Positions 28,552 to 38,825 of a stretch of 64,000 bases of DNA are shown in pieces; positions within the stretch are counted from its first letter, which is position 1; each line of letters opens with the position of its first letter. The stretch comes from Thiomicrorhabdus sp. (GTDB lineage: Bacteria; Pseudomonadota; Gammaproteobacteria; Thiomicrospirales; Thiomicrospiraceae): assembly GCF_963677875.1 (NCBI RefSeq), contig NZ_OY782566.1:186001-250000 (forward strand). Direction: 5' to 3'. The translations under genes and the position numbers were made by a program. The notes beneath the pieces are model-generated. The model did no database searches, was not told where the DNA came from, and saw only the letters and a program-made list of their open reading frames with translations.

Positions 28552-29712
28552 ATGACCCACACAACCGTTTTTACCTCCGAATCCGTTTCCGAAGGGCACC
28601 CGGATAAGATCGCCGATCAGATTTCCGATGCGATGCTGGACGCTATCCTGGAACAGGATCCGCGCGCGCGCGTCGCCTGCGAAACCTTTGTCAAAACCGG
28701 CATGGTTATTCTCGGCGGCGAAATCACTACCGAAGCCTGGGTCGATCAGGAAGAACTGGTTCGAAAAGTCGTCAAGGAAATCGGCTACGATCACGGCGAT
28801 CTCGGCTTCGACGGCGAAACCTGTGCAGTTCTGTCTTCCATCGGCAAACAATCTCCGGAAATCGCCATGGGGGTTGATGAAACCAATGAGCATGAACAAG
28901 GCGCCGGAGATCAAGGTCTGATGTTCGGCTACGCGTCTAACGAAACCGACGTTTTAATGCCGGCACCGGTCTTTTATGCCCACCGCCTGATGGAACGTCA
29001 GGCATATGTCCGTAAATCCGGCCGCCTTGACTGGTTAAGACCCGATGCCAAAAGCCAGGTCACTCTGCGCTACGAAAACGGCCAGCCAGTCGCCATCGAT
29101 GCCATCGTCTTATCGACCCAGCACGCCCCTGAAGTGGACAATAAAACTCTGCGTGAAGCGGTAATGGAAGAAATCATCAAACCGATTCTGCCTGCCGAGT
29201 GGCTGCACAAAAACACCCTGTTTCATATCAACCCGACCGGACGATTCGTCATCGGTGGCCCGGTTGGCGACGCTGGCTTGACCGGACGAAAAATCATTGT
29301 TGACACCTACGGCGGCATGGCTCGTCACGGAGGCGGGGCCTTCTCCGGGAAAGACCCGTCCAAAGTTGACCGTTCGGCCGCATACGCCGGGCGCTATGTC
29401 GCGAAAAATGTGGTGGCTGCCGGTCTGGCAGATAAATGCGAAATCCAGGTTTCTTACGCTATCGGTGTTGCCGAACCAACCTCTATCAGCATCGAAACCT
29501 TCGGAACCGAAAAAGTTAAAGTCGCGCTGATTGAAAAACTGGTTCGTGAACACTTTGATCTAAGACCAAAAGGGTTGATCTCCATGCTGGATCTATATCG
29601 TCCGATTTACCAGAAAACCGCATCTTACGGGCACTTCGGACGTGAACTTCCAGAGTTTACATGGGAAAAAACCGACAAAGCCGAAGCACTCCGAGCCGAC
29701 GCCGGCCTGTAA
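28552..29712 (+). CDS. metK: S-adenosylmethionine synthetase MetK
   Basis: Makes SAM from methionine and ATP; 386 aa, standard length. Signatures [20 protein letters not shown] (5–24), [12 protein letters not shown] near 117 and [19 protein letters not shown] near 260 are intact. GAGG lies 7 nt before the ATG, inside the switching element of the leader. metF follows after 209 nt, which contains a weak hairpin. Confidence 0.98.
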   Translation: MTHTTVFTSESVSEGHPDKIADQISDAMLDAILEQDPRARVACETFVKTGMVILGGEITTEAWVDQEELVRKVVKEIGYDHGDLGFDGETCAVLSSIGKQSPEIAMGVDETNEHEQGAGDQGLMFGYASNETDVLMPAPVFYAHRLMERQAYVRKSGRLDWLRPDAKSQVTLRYENGQPVAIDAIVLSTQHAPEVDNKTLREAVMEEIIKPILPAEWLHKNTLFHINPTGRFVIGGPVGDAGLTGRKIIVDTYGGMARHGGGAFSGKDPSKVDRSAAYAGRYVAKNVVAAGLADKCEIQVSYAIGVAEPTSISIETFGTEKVKVALIEKLVREHFDLRPKGLISMLDLYRPIYQKTASYGHFGRELPEFTWEKTDKAEALRADAGL

Positions 29713-29722
29713 TGATTTACCA

Positions 29723-29742
29723 GGGCATGAGCCCCCATGCCC
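29723..29742 (+). terminator. Possible weak metK terminator
   Basis: GGGCATG / CATGCCC stem 11 nt after the metK stop, with no T-tract behind it. It may instead be an mRNA 3' end stabiliser. The remaining spacer to metF contains a dyad ACATA-N7-TATGT (29874–29890) and no clear promoter. Confidence 0.4.
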
Positions 29743-29921
29743 GCTGAAATGGATAACAGACATATCGCAAAACTCTTCAGGATGCAGCAAAAAGTCTTTT
29801 AGAAAAGAGCGCGTCGCTTTTCGCACGAAGTAAAGGTACAAACGCGTGACAGAAAAAAGCATTTTGCAGCAAGACATAGTAGAGTTATGTGATATACCTA
29901 GAAAAGCAAAGGAAACCTCCA

Positions 29922-30776
29922 ATGCAGTCACAAGCTAAATACCCGCAAACCATCAGTTTGGAATTTTTTCCACCACGTACCGAGCAAGGAATGACAAAAC
30001 TGAAAAACGTCATTGACGGACTGGGAGCCATTCAACCGGAATACATGTCAGTAACCTATGGTGCCGGCGGAACCACGCAGGAAAAGACCATGGAAACGGT
30101 GCGCTACATCCAGACCCAGACGGATTATGAAGCAGCACCGCACCTGACCTGTATCGGCGCCAGCGAAGAAAGCGTCTCCGAATTACTCGATCAGTATGAC
30201 GAACTCGGCGTAAAACGCATTGTGGCCCTACGCGGCGATCTGCCTTCCGGGATGATGGATCCGGGCGAATTCAAATATGCCAGCGATCTGATTGCCTTTA
30301 TCCGCCAGCAGAAAGGTGACCGCTTTCATCTCGAGGTCGCAGCCTATCCGGAAACCCATCCCCAGGCCCGCAACTGCGAAGTCGGCATTAAATGGTTTAA
30401 GCACAAAGTCGATCAAGGCGCGGATTCGGCCATCACCCAATACTTCTACAACTTCGACAGTTACCGTTACTTCATCGACAACTGTGAAAAGCACGGCATT
30501 GATCTGCCGATCGTTCCCGGAATCATGCCGATCACAAACTACGAAAACCTGATCCGTTTTTCGCAAGGCTGTGGGGCGGAAGTCCCGCGCTGGCTGAAAT
30601 GCCGTCTGGAATCTTTCGAAGACGATAAAGAGAGTCTGCTGGCTTTTGGACGCGATGTCGTCCAGGAACTGTCCCAGACATTGCTGGATGCCGGTGCGCC
30701 GGGACTGCATTTTTACTCGATGAACAGCATTGAGCCGACTCTTGAAATCGCTCAATCCCTTAGCTTCAAGTCCTGA
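29922..30776 (+). CDS. metF: Methylenetetrahydrofolate reductase MetF
   Basis: Reduces 5,10-methylene-THF to 5-methyl-THF for methionine synthesis; FAD-dependent, 284 aa. The N-terminal TISLEFFPPRTEQGMTKL holds the catalytic Glu near residue 13. VTYGAGGTTQEKTMETV and LRGDLPSGM follow, with a later GADSAITQYFYN. An in-frame GTG lies upstream, but ATG 29922 has AAGGA 8 nt upstream. It follows metK, and rsmE starts 5 nt after it. Confidence 0.96.
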   Translation: MQSQAKYPQTISLEFFPPRTEQGMTKLKNVIDGLGAIQPEYMSVTYGAGGTTQEKTMETVRYIQTQTDYEAAPHLTCIGASEESVSELLDQYDELGVKRIVALRGDLPSGMMDPGEFKYASDLIAFIRQQKGDRFHLEVAAYPETHPQARNCEVGIKWFKHKVDQGADSAITQYFYNFDSYRYFIDNCEKHGIDLPIVPGIMPITNYENLIRFSQGCGAEVPRWLKCRLESFEDDKESLLAFGRDVVQELSQTLLDAGAPGLHFYSMNSIEPTLEIAQSLSFKS

Positions 30777-30781
30777 TACCG

Positions 30782-31513
30782 ATGCGTATATCGCGTTTCT
30801 ATCTGCCGGGCGATTACACTGCTGATCGCCTGGAACTCCCCAAAGACCAGTGCCATTACGCCCTGACGGTACTGCGACTGAAAAATGGTTTTACCGTAGA
30901 AATTTTCAACGGCAGAGGCGGCTGTGCCCGCGGGACCATTGAAACTCACGGTCGCCATCAAGCAGACATTTTGATTACAGAGCGGCTGCCAGACAATAAC
31001 GAATCGCCACTGAACAGCACCCTCGTGCAGTGCATTTCAAAAGGCGACCGAATGGATTACAGCGTGCAGAAGAGTGTTGAGCTTGGCATCAGCCGAATTC
31101 AGCCGGTTTTCAGCGAACGTTGTGAAGTCAAACTGACCGGCGACAAATTGGAAAAACGCCGTCGGCAATGGCAGCAGATTGCCATCAACGCCTGCGAACA
31201 GAGCAACCGCAATACTCTCCCCGAAATTCTGCCTGCCTGCACGCTAGAAGCCTATTTACAGCATTTCGAACCCGAAAACTGCCTGGGCATTGTCGGCGAT
31301 CCCTATGCGGAAAAAACGTTGCACCACCTTACTTCCCCGCAAACTCCGGTCGCCTTTCTCGTCGGCCCGGAAGGCGGTTTAAGCGAAAAAGAAGTCGAAC
31401 AAGCCATCAACAGCGGCTTTCAAAACGTCCGACTCGGACCGCGCATTCTCCGGACCGAAACAGCCGGCCCGGCCCTTCTCGCCATTACTCAGGCGTTGTG
31501 GGGCGACATCTGA
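30782..31513 (+). CDS. rsmE: 16S rRNA (uracil1498-N3)-methyltransferase RsmE
   Basis: SPOUT-class methyltransferase that modifies U1498 of 16S rRNA; 243 aa. An N-terminal PUA-like part is followed by the knotted SAM site FLVGPEGGLSEKEVEQA (about 191–207) and LGPRILRTETAGPALLA (about 217–233). It begins 5 nt after metF, so is likely co-transcribed. No SD stands out. Confidence 0.95.
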   Translation: MRISRFYLPGDYTADRLELPKDQCHYALTVLRLKNGFTVEIFNGRGGCARGTIETHGRHQADILITERLPDNNESPLNSTLVQCISKGDRMDYSVQKSVELGISRIQPVFSERCEVKLTGDKLEKRRRQWQQIAINACEQSNRNTLPEILPACTLEAYLQHFEPENCLGIVGDPYAEKTLHHLTSPQTPVAFLVGPEGGLSEKEVEQAINSGFQNVRLGPRILRTETAGPALLAITQALWGDI

Positions 31514-31622
31514 ATTCCGCGAACATTCCTGTTGAAGAACGCAAATTCAGTATAATAGCTGCAACCAAGTCAGGCCACCCCCTGAATAAAACATAATTTC
31601 TGTGCTACAGAGAAGAGAGATC

Positions 31623-32933
31623 ATGCCTTCATCACTTCAAGTACCTCACCTGCAAACCGCCTTAAAAGGCCCTCTGCTGGAACTGGAGCGCCATCTACTC
31701 AACCATCATATGGAAATCGAGTCCTGGTTCCGAAAACAGTTTAAAAACACCCCAGCGCCATTTTACGCTTCGGTTGATCTTCGTAACGCCGGTTACAAAC
31801 TGGCACCGGTCGATACAAACCTCTTTCCCGCCGGTTTCAATAACCTGCACCCGGACCTGCGTTCCTTAGCCGTCCTCGCCGCTCAGACGGCGGTCACGCA
31901 AATCTGCCCGATTGCCGACGGCATCCTGCTGATTCCGGAAAACCATACCCGGAACCTCTTCTACCTGGAAAACGTTTTCGCATTAAAAAGCATTCTGGAA
32001 AACGCCGGTTACGAGGTACAAATCGGTTCTTTGATTCCCGAACTGGATGCACCGCTGATAATCGAACTGCCTTCGGGCAATGCCCTGACGATGAAGCCCA
32101 TTGTTCGCAAAGACAATCGCGTCGGCGTGGACGATTTCTTTCCGTGCGCGGTTCTCTTGAACAACGATTTGTCGGGGGGGCGCCCGGAAATTCTGGAAGA
32201 CCTTGACCAGACATTATTACCACCGCTGGATCTCGGCTGGGGCGATCGCTATAAAACCGAACATTTTGCCCATTACTCGGACGTGACGGCTTCGTTTGCC
32301 GAACTGATCGGCATCGACCCCTGGTTAATCACACCGACCTCCGTCGCCTGTGGCCCGGTAAATTTCAAGGAGCGCAGCGGGATTGAAGACCTGGCCAATT
32401 CGGTCAAACGCGTTCTGCAGCAAACTCAGGATTACTACGACACCCATGATATCGGCTGCAAACCTTTCGTCATCGTGAAATCCGACAGCGGCACTTACGG
32501 CATGGCCATCATGTCGGTCAACAGCTCTGAAGACATCCTGAACCTGAATCGCAAGCAACGCAATAAAATGGCATCCGTCAAAGAAGGCCTGCAGGTCGAA
32601 CAAATGCTGGTTCAGGAAGGCGTCTATACATACGAAACACTGGACGGCGCCGTAGCCGAACCGGTGGTTTACATGATCGGCAGCCACGTGATCGGCAGCT
32701 TCTACCGGGTTCATACCGGAAAAGGCGCGACCGACAATCTGAACTCCCCGGGCATGCACTTCGAACCCTTGTCTTACGAAGAGTCCGGAGCCGTTCCCGA
32801 TGATTCGCAAAATCCGGATGCAACACCAAACCGTTTTTACGCCTACGGTGTGATCGCTCGCCTGGCGTTATTGGCCGCCGCCCGGGAAATTGCCGACTCG
32901 AAAGGTGAACTACCGGACATCAACGCAATTTAA
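31623..32933 (+). CDS. gshA: Glutamate–cysteine ligase, proteobacterial PF08886 type
   Basis: First step of glutathione synthesis, 436 aa from ATG 31623. It belongs to the separate gshA family seen in Nitrosomonas, Thiobacillus and relatives, not the E. coli type. Family blocks include FYASVDLRNAGYKLAPVDTN near 45, FVIVKSDSGTYGMAIMSV near 285, and VVYMIGSHVIGSFYRVH near 345. GAGAG lies just upstream of the start; the frame opens slightly earlier at a weaker start. gshB follows after 9 nt, forming a glutathione operon with apbE behind. Confidence 0.9.
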   Translation: MPSSLQVPHLQTALKGPLLELERHLLNHHMEIESWFRKQFKNTPAPFYASVDLRNAGYKLAPVDTNLFPAGFNNLHPDLRSLAVLAAQTAVTQICPIADGILLIPENHTRNLFYLENVFALKSILENAGYEVQIGSLIPELDAPLIIELPSGNALTMKPIVRKDNRVGVDDFFPCAVLLNNDLSGGRPEILEDLDQTLLPPLDLGWGDRYKTEHFAHYSDVTASFAELIGIDPWLITPTSVACGPVNFKERSGIEDLANSVKRVLQQTQDYYDTHDIGCKPFVIVKSDSGTYGMAIMSVNSSEDILNLNRKQRNKMASVKEGLQVEQMLVQEGVYTYETLDGAVAEPVVYMIGSHVIGSFYRVHTGKGATDNLNSPGMHFEPLSYEESGAVPDDSQNPDATPNRFYAYGVIARLALLAAAREIADSKGELPDINAI

Positions 32934-32942
32934 GGACTTCGC

Positions 32943-33899
32943 ATGAACCTGATTCTCGGCATCGTCATGGATCCGATCCAACGGATCAAACCTTATAAAG
33001 ACAGTTCTTTCGCCATGCTTCTGGAGGCCCAAAGGCGCGGTTACCAATTACGCTACATGGAACCTCAAGACATCTATCTGAAAGACGGCAAACCTTTCGG
33101 CCGCTACAGTGAGCTGAAAGTCTGGGATCGACCTGCCGAGGAACAGTACTTCGGATTCGGCAAAACTTTTGATGCGCCTCTGGCGGAAATGGACATTGTT
33201 CTGATCCGTCAAGACCCACCGTTCAACAACGATTACCTCTACAGTACCCATATGCTGGAACTGGCCGAGGCCGAAGGGGTATTGGTGGTAAACAAACCGC
33301 AAAGCCTGCGGGATGCTAACGAAAAACTGTTTGCCAGCTGGTTTCCCCAATGCATTCCGCCGACCATCGTCAGCGCCAGCCCCGAGCAGATCAAGGGCTT
33401 TATTCAAGAACACCATGACACCATCCTGAAACCGCTGGACGCCATGGGCGGAGCATCGATTTTCCGGGTGCGCTCCGACGACCCCAACACCAACGTGATC
33501 ATCGAAACCATGACCGATCATGGTCGGCACCATATCATGGCTCAAGTCTATCTGCCGGAAATCACTCAGGGCGACAAACGCATCCTGCTGATCAACGGCG
33601 AACCGATCGATTACAGTCTGGCACGGATTCCGGCCGAAGGCGAAACCCGTGGCAATATCGCCGCCGGAGGAACAGGGATCGGCATGGAACTCACCGAACG
33701 GGAACGCTGGCTCTGTTCGCAAATCGCCCCGACCTTACGTGCCAAAGGCTTGCATTTTGTCGGTCTCGACGTCATCGGCGACTACATCACCGAAATCAAC
33801 GTCACCAGCCCAACCTGCATCCGGGAATTGGATGCGCAATTTCATCTCAATATCGCCGGTACCCTGTTCGAACATCTCGAAACCATTCTGAGCGCTTGA
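32943..33899 (+). CDS. gshB: Glutathione synthetase GshB
   Basis: ATP-grasp ligase that adds glycine to gamma-glutamylcysteine; 318 aa. Residues LGIVMDPIQRIKPYKDSSFAM-type at the N-terminus, LKPLDAMGGASIFRV near 162, and the metal/ATP motif DVIGDYITEINVTSPTC near 277 match the family. AAGGA lies 6 nt before the ATG. It is second in the gshA-gshB-apbE run. Confidence 0.96.
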   Translation: MNLILGIVMDPIQRIKPYKDSSFAMLLEAQRRGYQLRYMEPQDIYLKDGKPFGRYSELKVWDRPAEEQYFGFGKTFDAPLAEMDIVLIRQDPPFNNDYLYSTHMLELAEAEGVLVVNKPQSLRDANEKLFASWFPQCIPPTIVSASPEQIKGFIQEHHDTILKPLDAMGGASIFRVRSDDPNTNVIIETMTDHGRHHIMAQVYLPEITQGDKRILLINGEPIDYSLARIPAEGETRGNIAAGGTGIGMELTERERWLCSQIAPTLRAKGLHFVGLDVIGDYITEINVTSPTCIRELDAQFHLNIAGTLFEHLETILSA

Positions 33900-33912
33900 G
33901 GAGATCACCTGT

Positions 33913-34935
33913 ATGCGCATCGACCGTCGCTCTTTTCTGCGTTTGAGTCTGCTGCCGGTTCTACCGGCAAGCCTCACCGCCTGTTCGACTTCTCAAGAAC
34001 CGATTGAAGCAACGCAAATTGTTTTCGGCACCATCGTTAATCTGCAAATCTACAGTGACGACAAACGCATCGCTCAGGAAGCAATTGCCCGGGTTGAAAC
34101 CTACTTTCAACAGTTCCACCATGAATGGCATGCTTGGGAAAAAGGCGGCATTCTCAGCAAAATCAATACCGCGATCGCTGAACAAACCCCTGTCGAAGTT
34201 CCGGAATCGGTCAAACGCTTCATCCTCAAGTCCCAGCAACTGACCCGGGAAAGCAACGGACTTTTCGACCCGGGAATCGGCAAAATCATCGCCATGTGGG
34301 GCTTTCACGGTGAAAACTGGCAAGGCCCACCTCCGCCGGAAAAAGACATACATGCCTGGCTGCAAAACCACCCTTCCTTGCTGGACATCTATTTTGAAGG
34401 AAACCGCCTGTTATGCCGCAACCGCGAAGTTCAGCTCGACTTCGGCGGCAACGCCAAAGGACTGGCCATCGACCTGGCTTTGCAACAGCTGCAACAGGCG
34501 GGGATTCAAAACGCACTGGTCAGTATCGGCGGAGACATGAAGGCCATCGGTCACCCTCCGCAACGTGAGCAATGGAAGATCGGTATACAAAATCCACAGA
34601 ACCCGCAAAGCGCCCTTGCCTCTCTGACACTGAACGACGGCGAAAGTGTGGTCACCTCCGGAACCTATCAGAGGTACTTCACTTGGAAAGGCAAACGTTA
34701 TGCGCACATTATCGATCCGAAAACCGGCTATCCGACCGACAGCTTTGCCTCGGTAACCGTGATCCATCCGGACGCAATCACCGCCGATTCCGCAGCAACC
34801 GCACTGCTTGTTGCCGGCCCGGATCAGTGGCAAGAGATTGCCGCCGGAATGAAGATTCAGTACGCATTCTGCATTGACCACAACGGCGGTATTCAGCAAA
34901 CAAAAGCGATGGAAAAACGGGTGAAACTGTTATAA
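33913..34935 (+). CDS. apbE: FAD:protein FMN transferase ApbE
   Basis: Attaches FMN covalently to a Thr of target flavoproteins (for example NqrB/NqrC, RnfG) outside the membrane. 340 aa; an Arg-rich start followed by a signal and lipobox LTAC (about residues 21–24) predicts a periplasmic lipoprotein. Motifs ESNGLFDPGIGKIIAMWGFH near 117, LDFGGNAKGLAID near 176 and HIIDPKTGYPTDS near 262 are typical. No Nqr or Rnf genes lie nearby. GAGGAGA lies 8 nt upstream. Confidence 0.92.
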   Translation: MRIDRRSFLRLSLLPVLPASLTACSTSQEPIEATQIVFGTIVNLQIYSDDKRIAQEAIARVETYFQQFHHEWHAWEKGGILSKINTAIAEQTPVEVPESVKRFILKSQQLTRESNGLFDPGIGKIIAMWGFHGENWQGPPPPEKDIHAWLQNHPSLLDIYFEGNRLLCRNREVQLDFGGNAKGLAIDLALQQLQQAGIQNALVSIGGDMKAIGHPPQREQWKIGIQNPQNPQSALASLTLNDGESVVTSGTYQRYFTWKGKRYAHIIDPKTGYPTDSFASVTVIHPDAITADSAATALLVAGPDQWQEIAAGMKIQYAFCIDHNGGIQQTKAMEKRVKLL

Positions 34936-34942
34936 TCCGCTT

Positions 34943-35509
34943 ATGAATGAAATACACTCGCTCGAACACAATTTCCTGATTGCGATGCCCTCTTTGGACG
35001 ACAGCTGGTTTGAAAAAACCGTCATTTACATCGTCGAAGACAACGAGCACGGCAGTATGGGGCTGGTGATCAACCTGCCGCACCGCTTGACGTTACGCGA
35101 CCTTTGGAAACACTTCGAATACGACTATGACGAACACAGTCCTTCGCTTGACGACGAAATACTGATCGGCGGCCCGGTGGACATGGAACGCGGTTTCATC
35201 CTGCATCACCCGATCGGCGACTGGAAAAGCAGCCTGCCTCTCGGAGACGGTCTGGCCATGACCGTTTCCGACGATATGCTGGAAAGCATCAGCCAGGATC
35301 AGGGACCGGAAGCTTTCCTGATCTGCCTCGGCTTTGCCGGATGGAAGCCGGGGCAACTCGCGCAGGAAATGCAAAGCAACAGCTGGCTGACAATTCCTTA
35401 CAACCAAAGTTTAATGTTTGAAACACCGCTGGCCGATCGTTGGGAAGTTGCTCTGGCAACTTTGGGGATTTCTCCGGAATTTTTAAGCTCCGAGGCGGGT
35501 CATGCATAA
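34943..35509 (+). CDS. yqgE: YqgE/AlgH family protein
   Basis: A 188-aa UPF0301 protein. The diagnostic segments are NFLIAMPSLDDSWFEKTVIYI (about 10–30), EHGSMGLVINLP near 38, ILIGGPVDMERGFILH near 75 and FLICLGFAGWKPGQL near 123. The molecular function is not established. It overlaps ruvX by 8 nt, the conserved yqgE-yqgF arrangement of gammaproteobacteria. Confidence 0.93.
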   Translation: MNEIHSLEHNFLIAMPSLDDSWFEKTVIYIVEDNEHGSMGLVINLPHRLTLRDLWKHFEYDYDEHSPSLDDEILIGGPVDMERGFILHHPIGDWKSSLPLGDGLAMTVSDDMLESISQDQGPEAFLICLGFAGWKPGQLAQEMQSNSWLTIPYNQSLMFETPLADRWEVALATLGISPEFLSSEAGHA

Positions 35510-35912
35510 AGCCGACAAAACGCTTATTGACGGAGTTGTCTTCGGCTTCGACTTTGGCCTGAAACGTATCGGCGTCGCCGTCGGCCAAACCATTACCCAA
35601 ACCGCTTCTCCCGAAGCGATCGTCGCAAGCAAAGACGGCAAACCCGATTGGGATCACATCACCAAATTATTCGAAAAATGGCAACCCAAAGCGATTATTG
35701 TCGGCCTGCCGATGCGCCTTGACGGCAGTGAACAAGCCCTCACTCAACCAGCCCGAAAATTCGGACAAAGATTATCCGGGCGCTATCACTGCCCGCTGTT
35801 TTTTATCGAGGAACAGCTTAGTTCCATTGAAGCAGAAGCTCGCGGTCTGAAGAACCGTCATATCGACGATCACGCCGCCCAGATTCTGCTGGAAAACTGG
35901 CTGCAATCATAA
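35502..35912 (+). CDS. ruvX: Holliday junction resolvase-like nuclease RuvX (YqgF)
   Basis: RNase-H-fold protein of the YqgF family, 136 aa; implicated in pre-16S rRNA 5' end processing and proposed as a resolvase. FGFDFGLKRIGVAVGQTI (about 12–29) carries the first catalytic Asp. IIVGLPMRLDGSEQ near 65 and the terminal DDHAAQILLENWL carry the others. It is translationally coupled to yqgE by overlap. pyrR begins 73 nt downstream. Confidence 0.94.
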   Translation: MHKADKTLIDGVVFGFDFGLKRIGVAVGQTITQTASPEAIVASKDGKPDWDHITKLFEKWQPKAIIVGLPMRLDGSEQALTQPARKFGQRLSGRYHCPLFFIEEQLSSIEAEARGLKNRHIDDHAAQILLENWLQS

Positions 35913-35985
35913 TTATTATCACAACCGAACATGGACTTAATCAACGAGCATACAGGATTGAGACCTCATAAATGGAATAGGCTCT

Positions 35986-36498
35986 ATGAACGCTGACCAA
36001 ATTAACGTCGCCGACCTGATCGAGCGGATCGCCGAACAACTTCAAAATCATCCGATCATGGACAAGCAGCCGAAGATGATCGGCATCCGTACCGGCGGCG
36101 AATGGATCGCCCAGGCTTTGCATGACACACTCGGCTTGACCGACGAACTCGGCATTCTCGACACCGCCTTTTTCCGCGACGACATCGCGCGAACAGGTCT
36201 TAGTGTCGGAGTACAACCTTCGCTGATCCCATGGGAAATCCAAGACCAACACCTGATTCTGGTCGACGACGTTCTCTATACCGGCCGCACCGGTCGCGCA
36301 GCGTTGAACGAAATTTTCGACTTCGGCCGCCCGGCCAGCGTACTTCTGGTTGCCCTTCTGGAACGTGAAGGAGGGCGCGAGCTGCCGATTCAGGCCGATA
36401 TCGTCGGTCAGAAGCTTACCTCCGAACACAAACTCAAACTCAACGGCCCCGAACCTTTAAGCATCGCCGTTCTTGATGAAAACGAGGACTCTCTATGA
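35986..36498 (+). CDS. pyrR: Bifunctional pyr regulator/uracil phosphoribosyltransferase PyrR
   Basis: A 170-aa PRTase. The PRPP loop [18 protein letters not shown] (about 86–103) and the [13 protein letters not shown] block near 29 are clear. In Firmicutes PyrR binds pyr mRNA to cause attenuation. Here the short leader (35913–35985) shows no PyrR-binding loop I recognise, only a possible bulged hairpin AGACCT/AGGCTCT over the SD region (about 35960–35983). pyrB starts 4 nt inside its end, followed by pyrC', the order known in pseudomonads and relatives. Confidence 0.92.
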   Translation: MNADQINVADLIERIAEQLQNHPIMDKQPKMIGIRTGGEWIAQALHDTLGLTDELGILDTAFFRDDIARTGLSVGVQPSLIPWEIQDQHLILVDDVLYTGRTGRAALNEIFDFGRPASVLLVALLEREGGRELPIQADIVGQKLTSEHKLKLNGPEPLSIAVLDENEDSL

Positions 36499-37538
36499 GC
36501 TCAAAACTGACTTCCGGTAATATTCAGCTCAACGAACTCGGCAAGCTGAAGCATTTCCTGACGCTTGAGGGCTTGAAACAGCAGCATCTTCTGGAAATTC
36601 TCGACACCGCCGAATCCTTCATCAATCCGAAAACCAACGAAATTCGTAATGTACCGGTGCTGCGCGGTAAAAGTATTATGAACCTGTTTTTCGAACCAAG
36701 TACCCGCACGAGAACCACTTTCGAAATTGCCGAAAAGCGCTTGTCGGCGGATGTAACCAGCCTGGATATTCAGACCTCGGCAACCAAGAAAGGCGAATCC
36801 CTGCTCGACACTTTATGGAACCTTCAGGCAATGCAGGCCGACATGTTCGTCATCCGCCATGCCGAAAGCGGCGCGGCGCATTTCTTCGCCCAGCACGTTG
36901 CCCCTCACGTACATGTGATGAATGCCGGGGACGGTCAGCATGCCCATCCGACGCAAGCCATGCTCGACATGTTCACCATCCGCAAACATAAGGGCGATAT
37001 TTTCGACCTTAAGGTTGCCATTGTCGGTGATGTCCTGCACTCGCGGGTCGTCCGTTCGCAGATTCAAGCCTTAAGCATTCTGGAAGCCCGTGAAATCCGC
37101 GTTATCGGCCCCAAAACCCTGATGCCGGAGTCACCGGAAGCCATGGGGGTTCACGTCTACCACAACATGGAAGAAGGCATCAAAGACGTTGACGTTATCA
37201 TCATGGTGCGTCTGCAGAACGAGCGAATGACAAGTGCGCTGATTCCGAGCGAAAAAGAATTCTTCAAACTCTACGGCCTGACCGAAAAACGTCTGGCTTT
37301 GGCAAAACCAGACGTCATTCTGATGCATCCGGGGCCGATCAATCGCGGCGTAGAAATTGACTCGGCAGTGGCCGATGGCCCTCGTTCGGTGATTCTCGAG
37401 CAGGTAACCTACGGTATTGCCGTGCGCATGGCCGTGATGTCGATTTTAATGAGCAACGCCGCCCAACTCGCCCAACACAAAGCTGAAAAAGAAAGCGAAA
37501 CAGCTCAAGAGACTTCAGGTACGGAGACCACAGCGTGA
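36495..37538 (+). CDS. pyrB: Aspartate carbamoyltransferase catalytic subunit PyrB
   Basis: Condenses carbamoyl phosphate with aspartate in pyrimidine synthesis; 347 aa. The carbamoyl-phosphate loop [16 protein letters not shown] is near 56–71. [12 protein letters not shown] near 153 and [13 protein letters not shown] near 276 are present. The N- and C-terminal extensions are typical of the class that assembles with an inactive DHOase rather than PyrI. It is coupled by 4-nt overlaps to pyrR upstream and pyrC' downstream. Confidence 0.96.
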   Translation: MSSKLTSGNIQLNELGKLKHFLTLEGLKQQHLLEILDTAESFINPKTNEIRNVPVLRGKSIMNLFFEPSTRTRTTFEIAEKRLSADVTSLDIQTSATKKGESLLDTLWNLQAMQADMFVIRHAESGAAHFFAQHVAPHVHVMNAGDGQHAHPTQAMLDMFTIRKHKGDIFDLKVAIVGDVLHSRVVRSQIQALSILEAREIRVIGPKTLMPESPEAMGVHVYHNMEEGIKDVDVIIMVRLQNERMTSALIPSEKEFFKLYGLTEKRLALAKPDVILMHPGPINRGVEIDSAVADGPRSVILEQVTYGIAVRMAVMSILMSNAAQLAQHKAEKESETAQETSGTETTA

Positions 37539-38815
37539 GACTGGAAATTAAAAACGGACGCCTAATCGATCCGAGCCAAAACCTTGATCAAGTTACCTCC
37601 ATTTATCTGGCACGCGGTCGCATCGCCGGTATCGGAGACGCTCCGGAAGGATTCAGCCCGGATAATGTCATTGATGCCGAAGGAAAGTGGATACTGCCGG
37701 GTCTGGTTGACCTGCAGGCGCGCCTTGGGGAACCCGGCAGCCACTACGCCGGCAGCATCGCTTCGGAAACGCAGGCCGCCGTCGCCGGCGGCATTACCAG
37801 TATTTGCTGCCCGCCCGATACAGCTCCGGTCAACGATTCGCAAGCCGTCACCGAACTGATTCAACGGCGAGCCCGTCAGGCGGCAACTGCGTTTGTCATG
37901 CCAATCGGCGCCTTGACCCAAGGGTTGGACGGCGAACGACTCAGCGGCATCTATTCCTTGATCGAAGCGGGCTGCGTCGCCTTAAGCCAGGCGAATCGCC
38001 CGATTCAAAACGCCCTGACCTTAAAAAATGCTCTGGAATATACCGCCTCACACGATACTGTCGTGATGCTGCGTTCCGAAGATCAGCAGTTAAAAAACCG
38101 CGGCATTGCCCACAGCGGGCCGGTCAGCTCGCGTCTCGGTCTGCCGGAAAACCCGCCGAGTGCGGAAACAACCGCACTGGCTCGTGATCTGGTTCTCGTC
38201 GAAGAAGCCGGAATCCGTGCCCATTTCTCACAAATCTCCTGCGCACGTTCTGTTGAAATGATTGCCGAAGCCAAGAAACGCGGCCTGCCGGTCACGTGCG
38301 ACGTTGCCATTCATCAGCTGCATCTAAGCGAAATGGATGTCCTGGGTTTCAACAGTCTGTTCCATGTTTCTCCTCCACTACGAAGCCGCAAAGACCGTGA
38401 AGCTTTGTTGAACGGCTTAAAAAATGGGATCATCGATGCGGTGGTCAGCGACCATACTCCACTGCATCGCGATGATAAGCTGCTTCCCTACGGAGAAAGC
38501 AAACCGGGAATCAGTGGTCTGGAAACCTTATTGGCTCTGCTTCTGAAACTGGTCCGGGAACAAGGACTGGATCTGATGACCGCTATTTCTGCGGTAACAC
38601 ACCAACCGGCATCAATCATCGGAATGCCGAGCGGCAGCTTGAAAGTCGGTCGTACCGCCGACTTATGCCTGATCGACCCGGAAGGAATCTGGAACCTGCA
38701 GGCTGAAAACATGATCAGTGAAGGCAAAAACTCACCGTTTATCGGTTGGGAGTTCGAAGGCAAAGTGGAGCAAACCTTCTTCCAAGGCCGCCAAGTCTAC
38801 CGCTCAATGGAATAA
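37535..38815 (+). CDS. pyrX: Non-catalytic dihydroorotase homologue PyrC'
   Basis: A 426-aa amidohydrolase-fold protein of the type I dihydroorotase family. The metal-binding HxH of active enzymes (GLVDLHxHLREPG) reads [13 protein letters not shown] (Q61-A62-R63), so the zinc site is destroyed. The carboxylated-Lys segment is also not recognisable, though the downstream DHTPLH motif remains. Such PyrC' subunits in Pseudomonas and relatives form a dodecamer with PyrB and are structural. An active pyrC must be elsewhere. It is coupled to pyrB by overlap, and a hypothetical gene starts 10 nt later. Confidence 0.92.
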   Translation: MRLEIKNGRLIDPSQNLDQVTSIYLARGRIAGIGDAPEGFSPDNVIDAEGKWILPGLVDLQARLGEPGSHYAGSIASETQAAVAGGITSICCPPDTAPVNDSQAVTELIQRRARQAATAFVMPIGALTQGLDGERLSGIYSLIEAGCVALSQANRPIQNALTLKNALEYTASHDTVVMLRSEDQQLKNRGIAHSGPVSSRLGLPENPPSAETTALARDLVLVEEAGIRAHFSQISCARSVEMIAEAKKRGLPVTCDVAIHQLHLSEMDVLGFNSLFHVSPPLRSRKDREALLNGLKNGIIDAVVSDHTPLHRDDKLLPYGESKPGISGLETLLALLLKLVREQGLDLMTAISAVTHQPASIIGMPSGSLKVGRTADLCLIDPEGIWNLQAENMISEGKNSPFIGWEFEGKVEQTFFQGRQVYRSME

Positions 38816-38825
38816 TAGGAAAAAG

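Noticed and set aside
35913..35985. PyrR-binding attenuator before pyrR
   Set aside because: Spacer is only 73 nt and lacks the PyrR-binding loop and any terminator; only a weak bulged hairpin is present.
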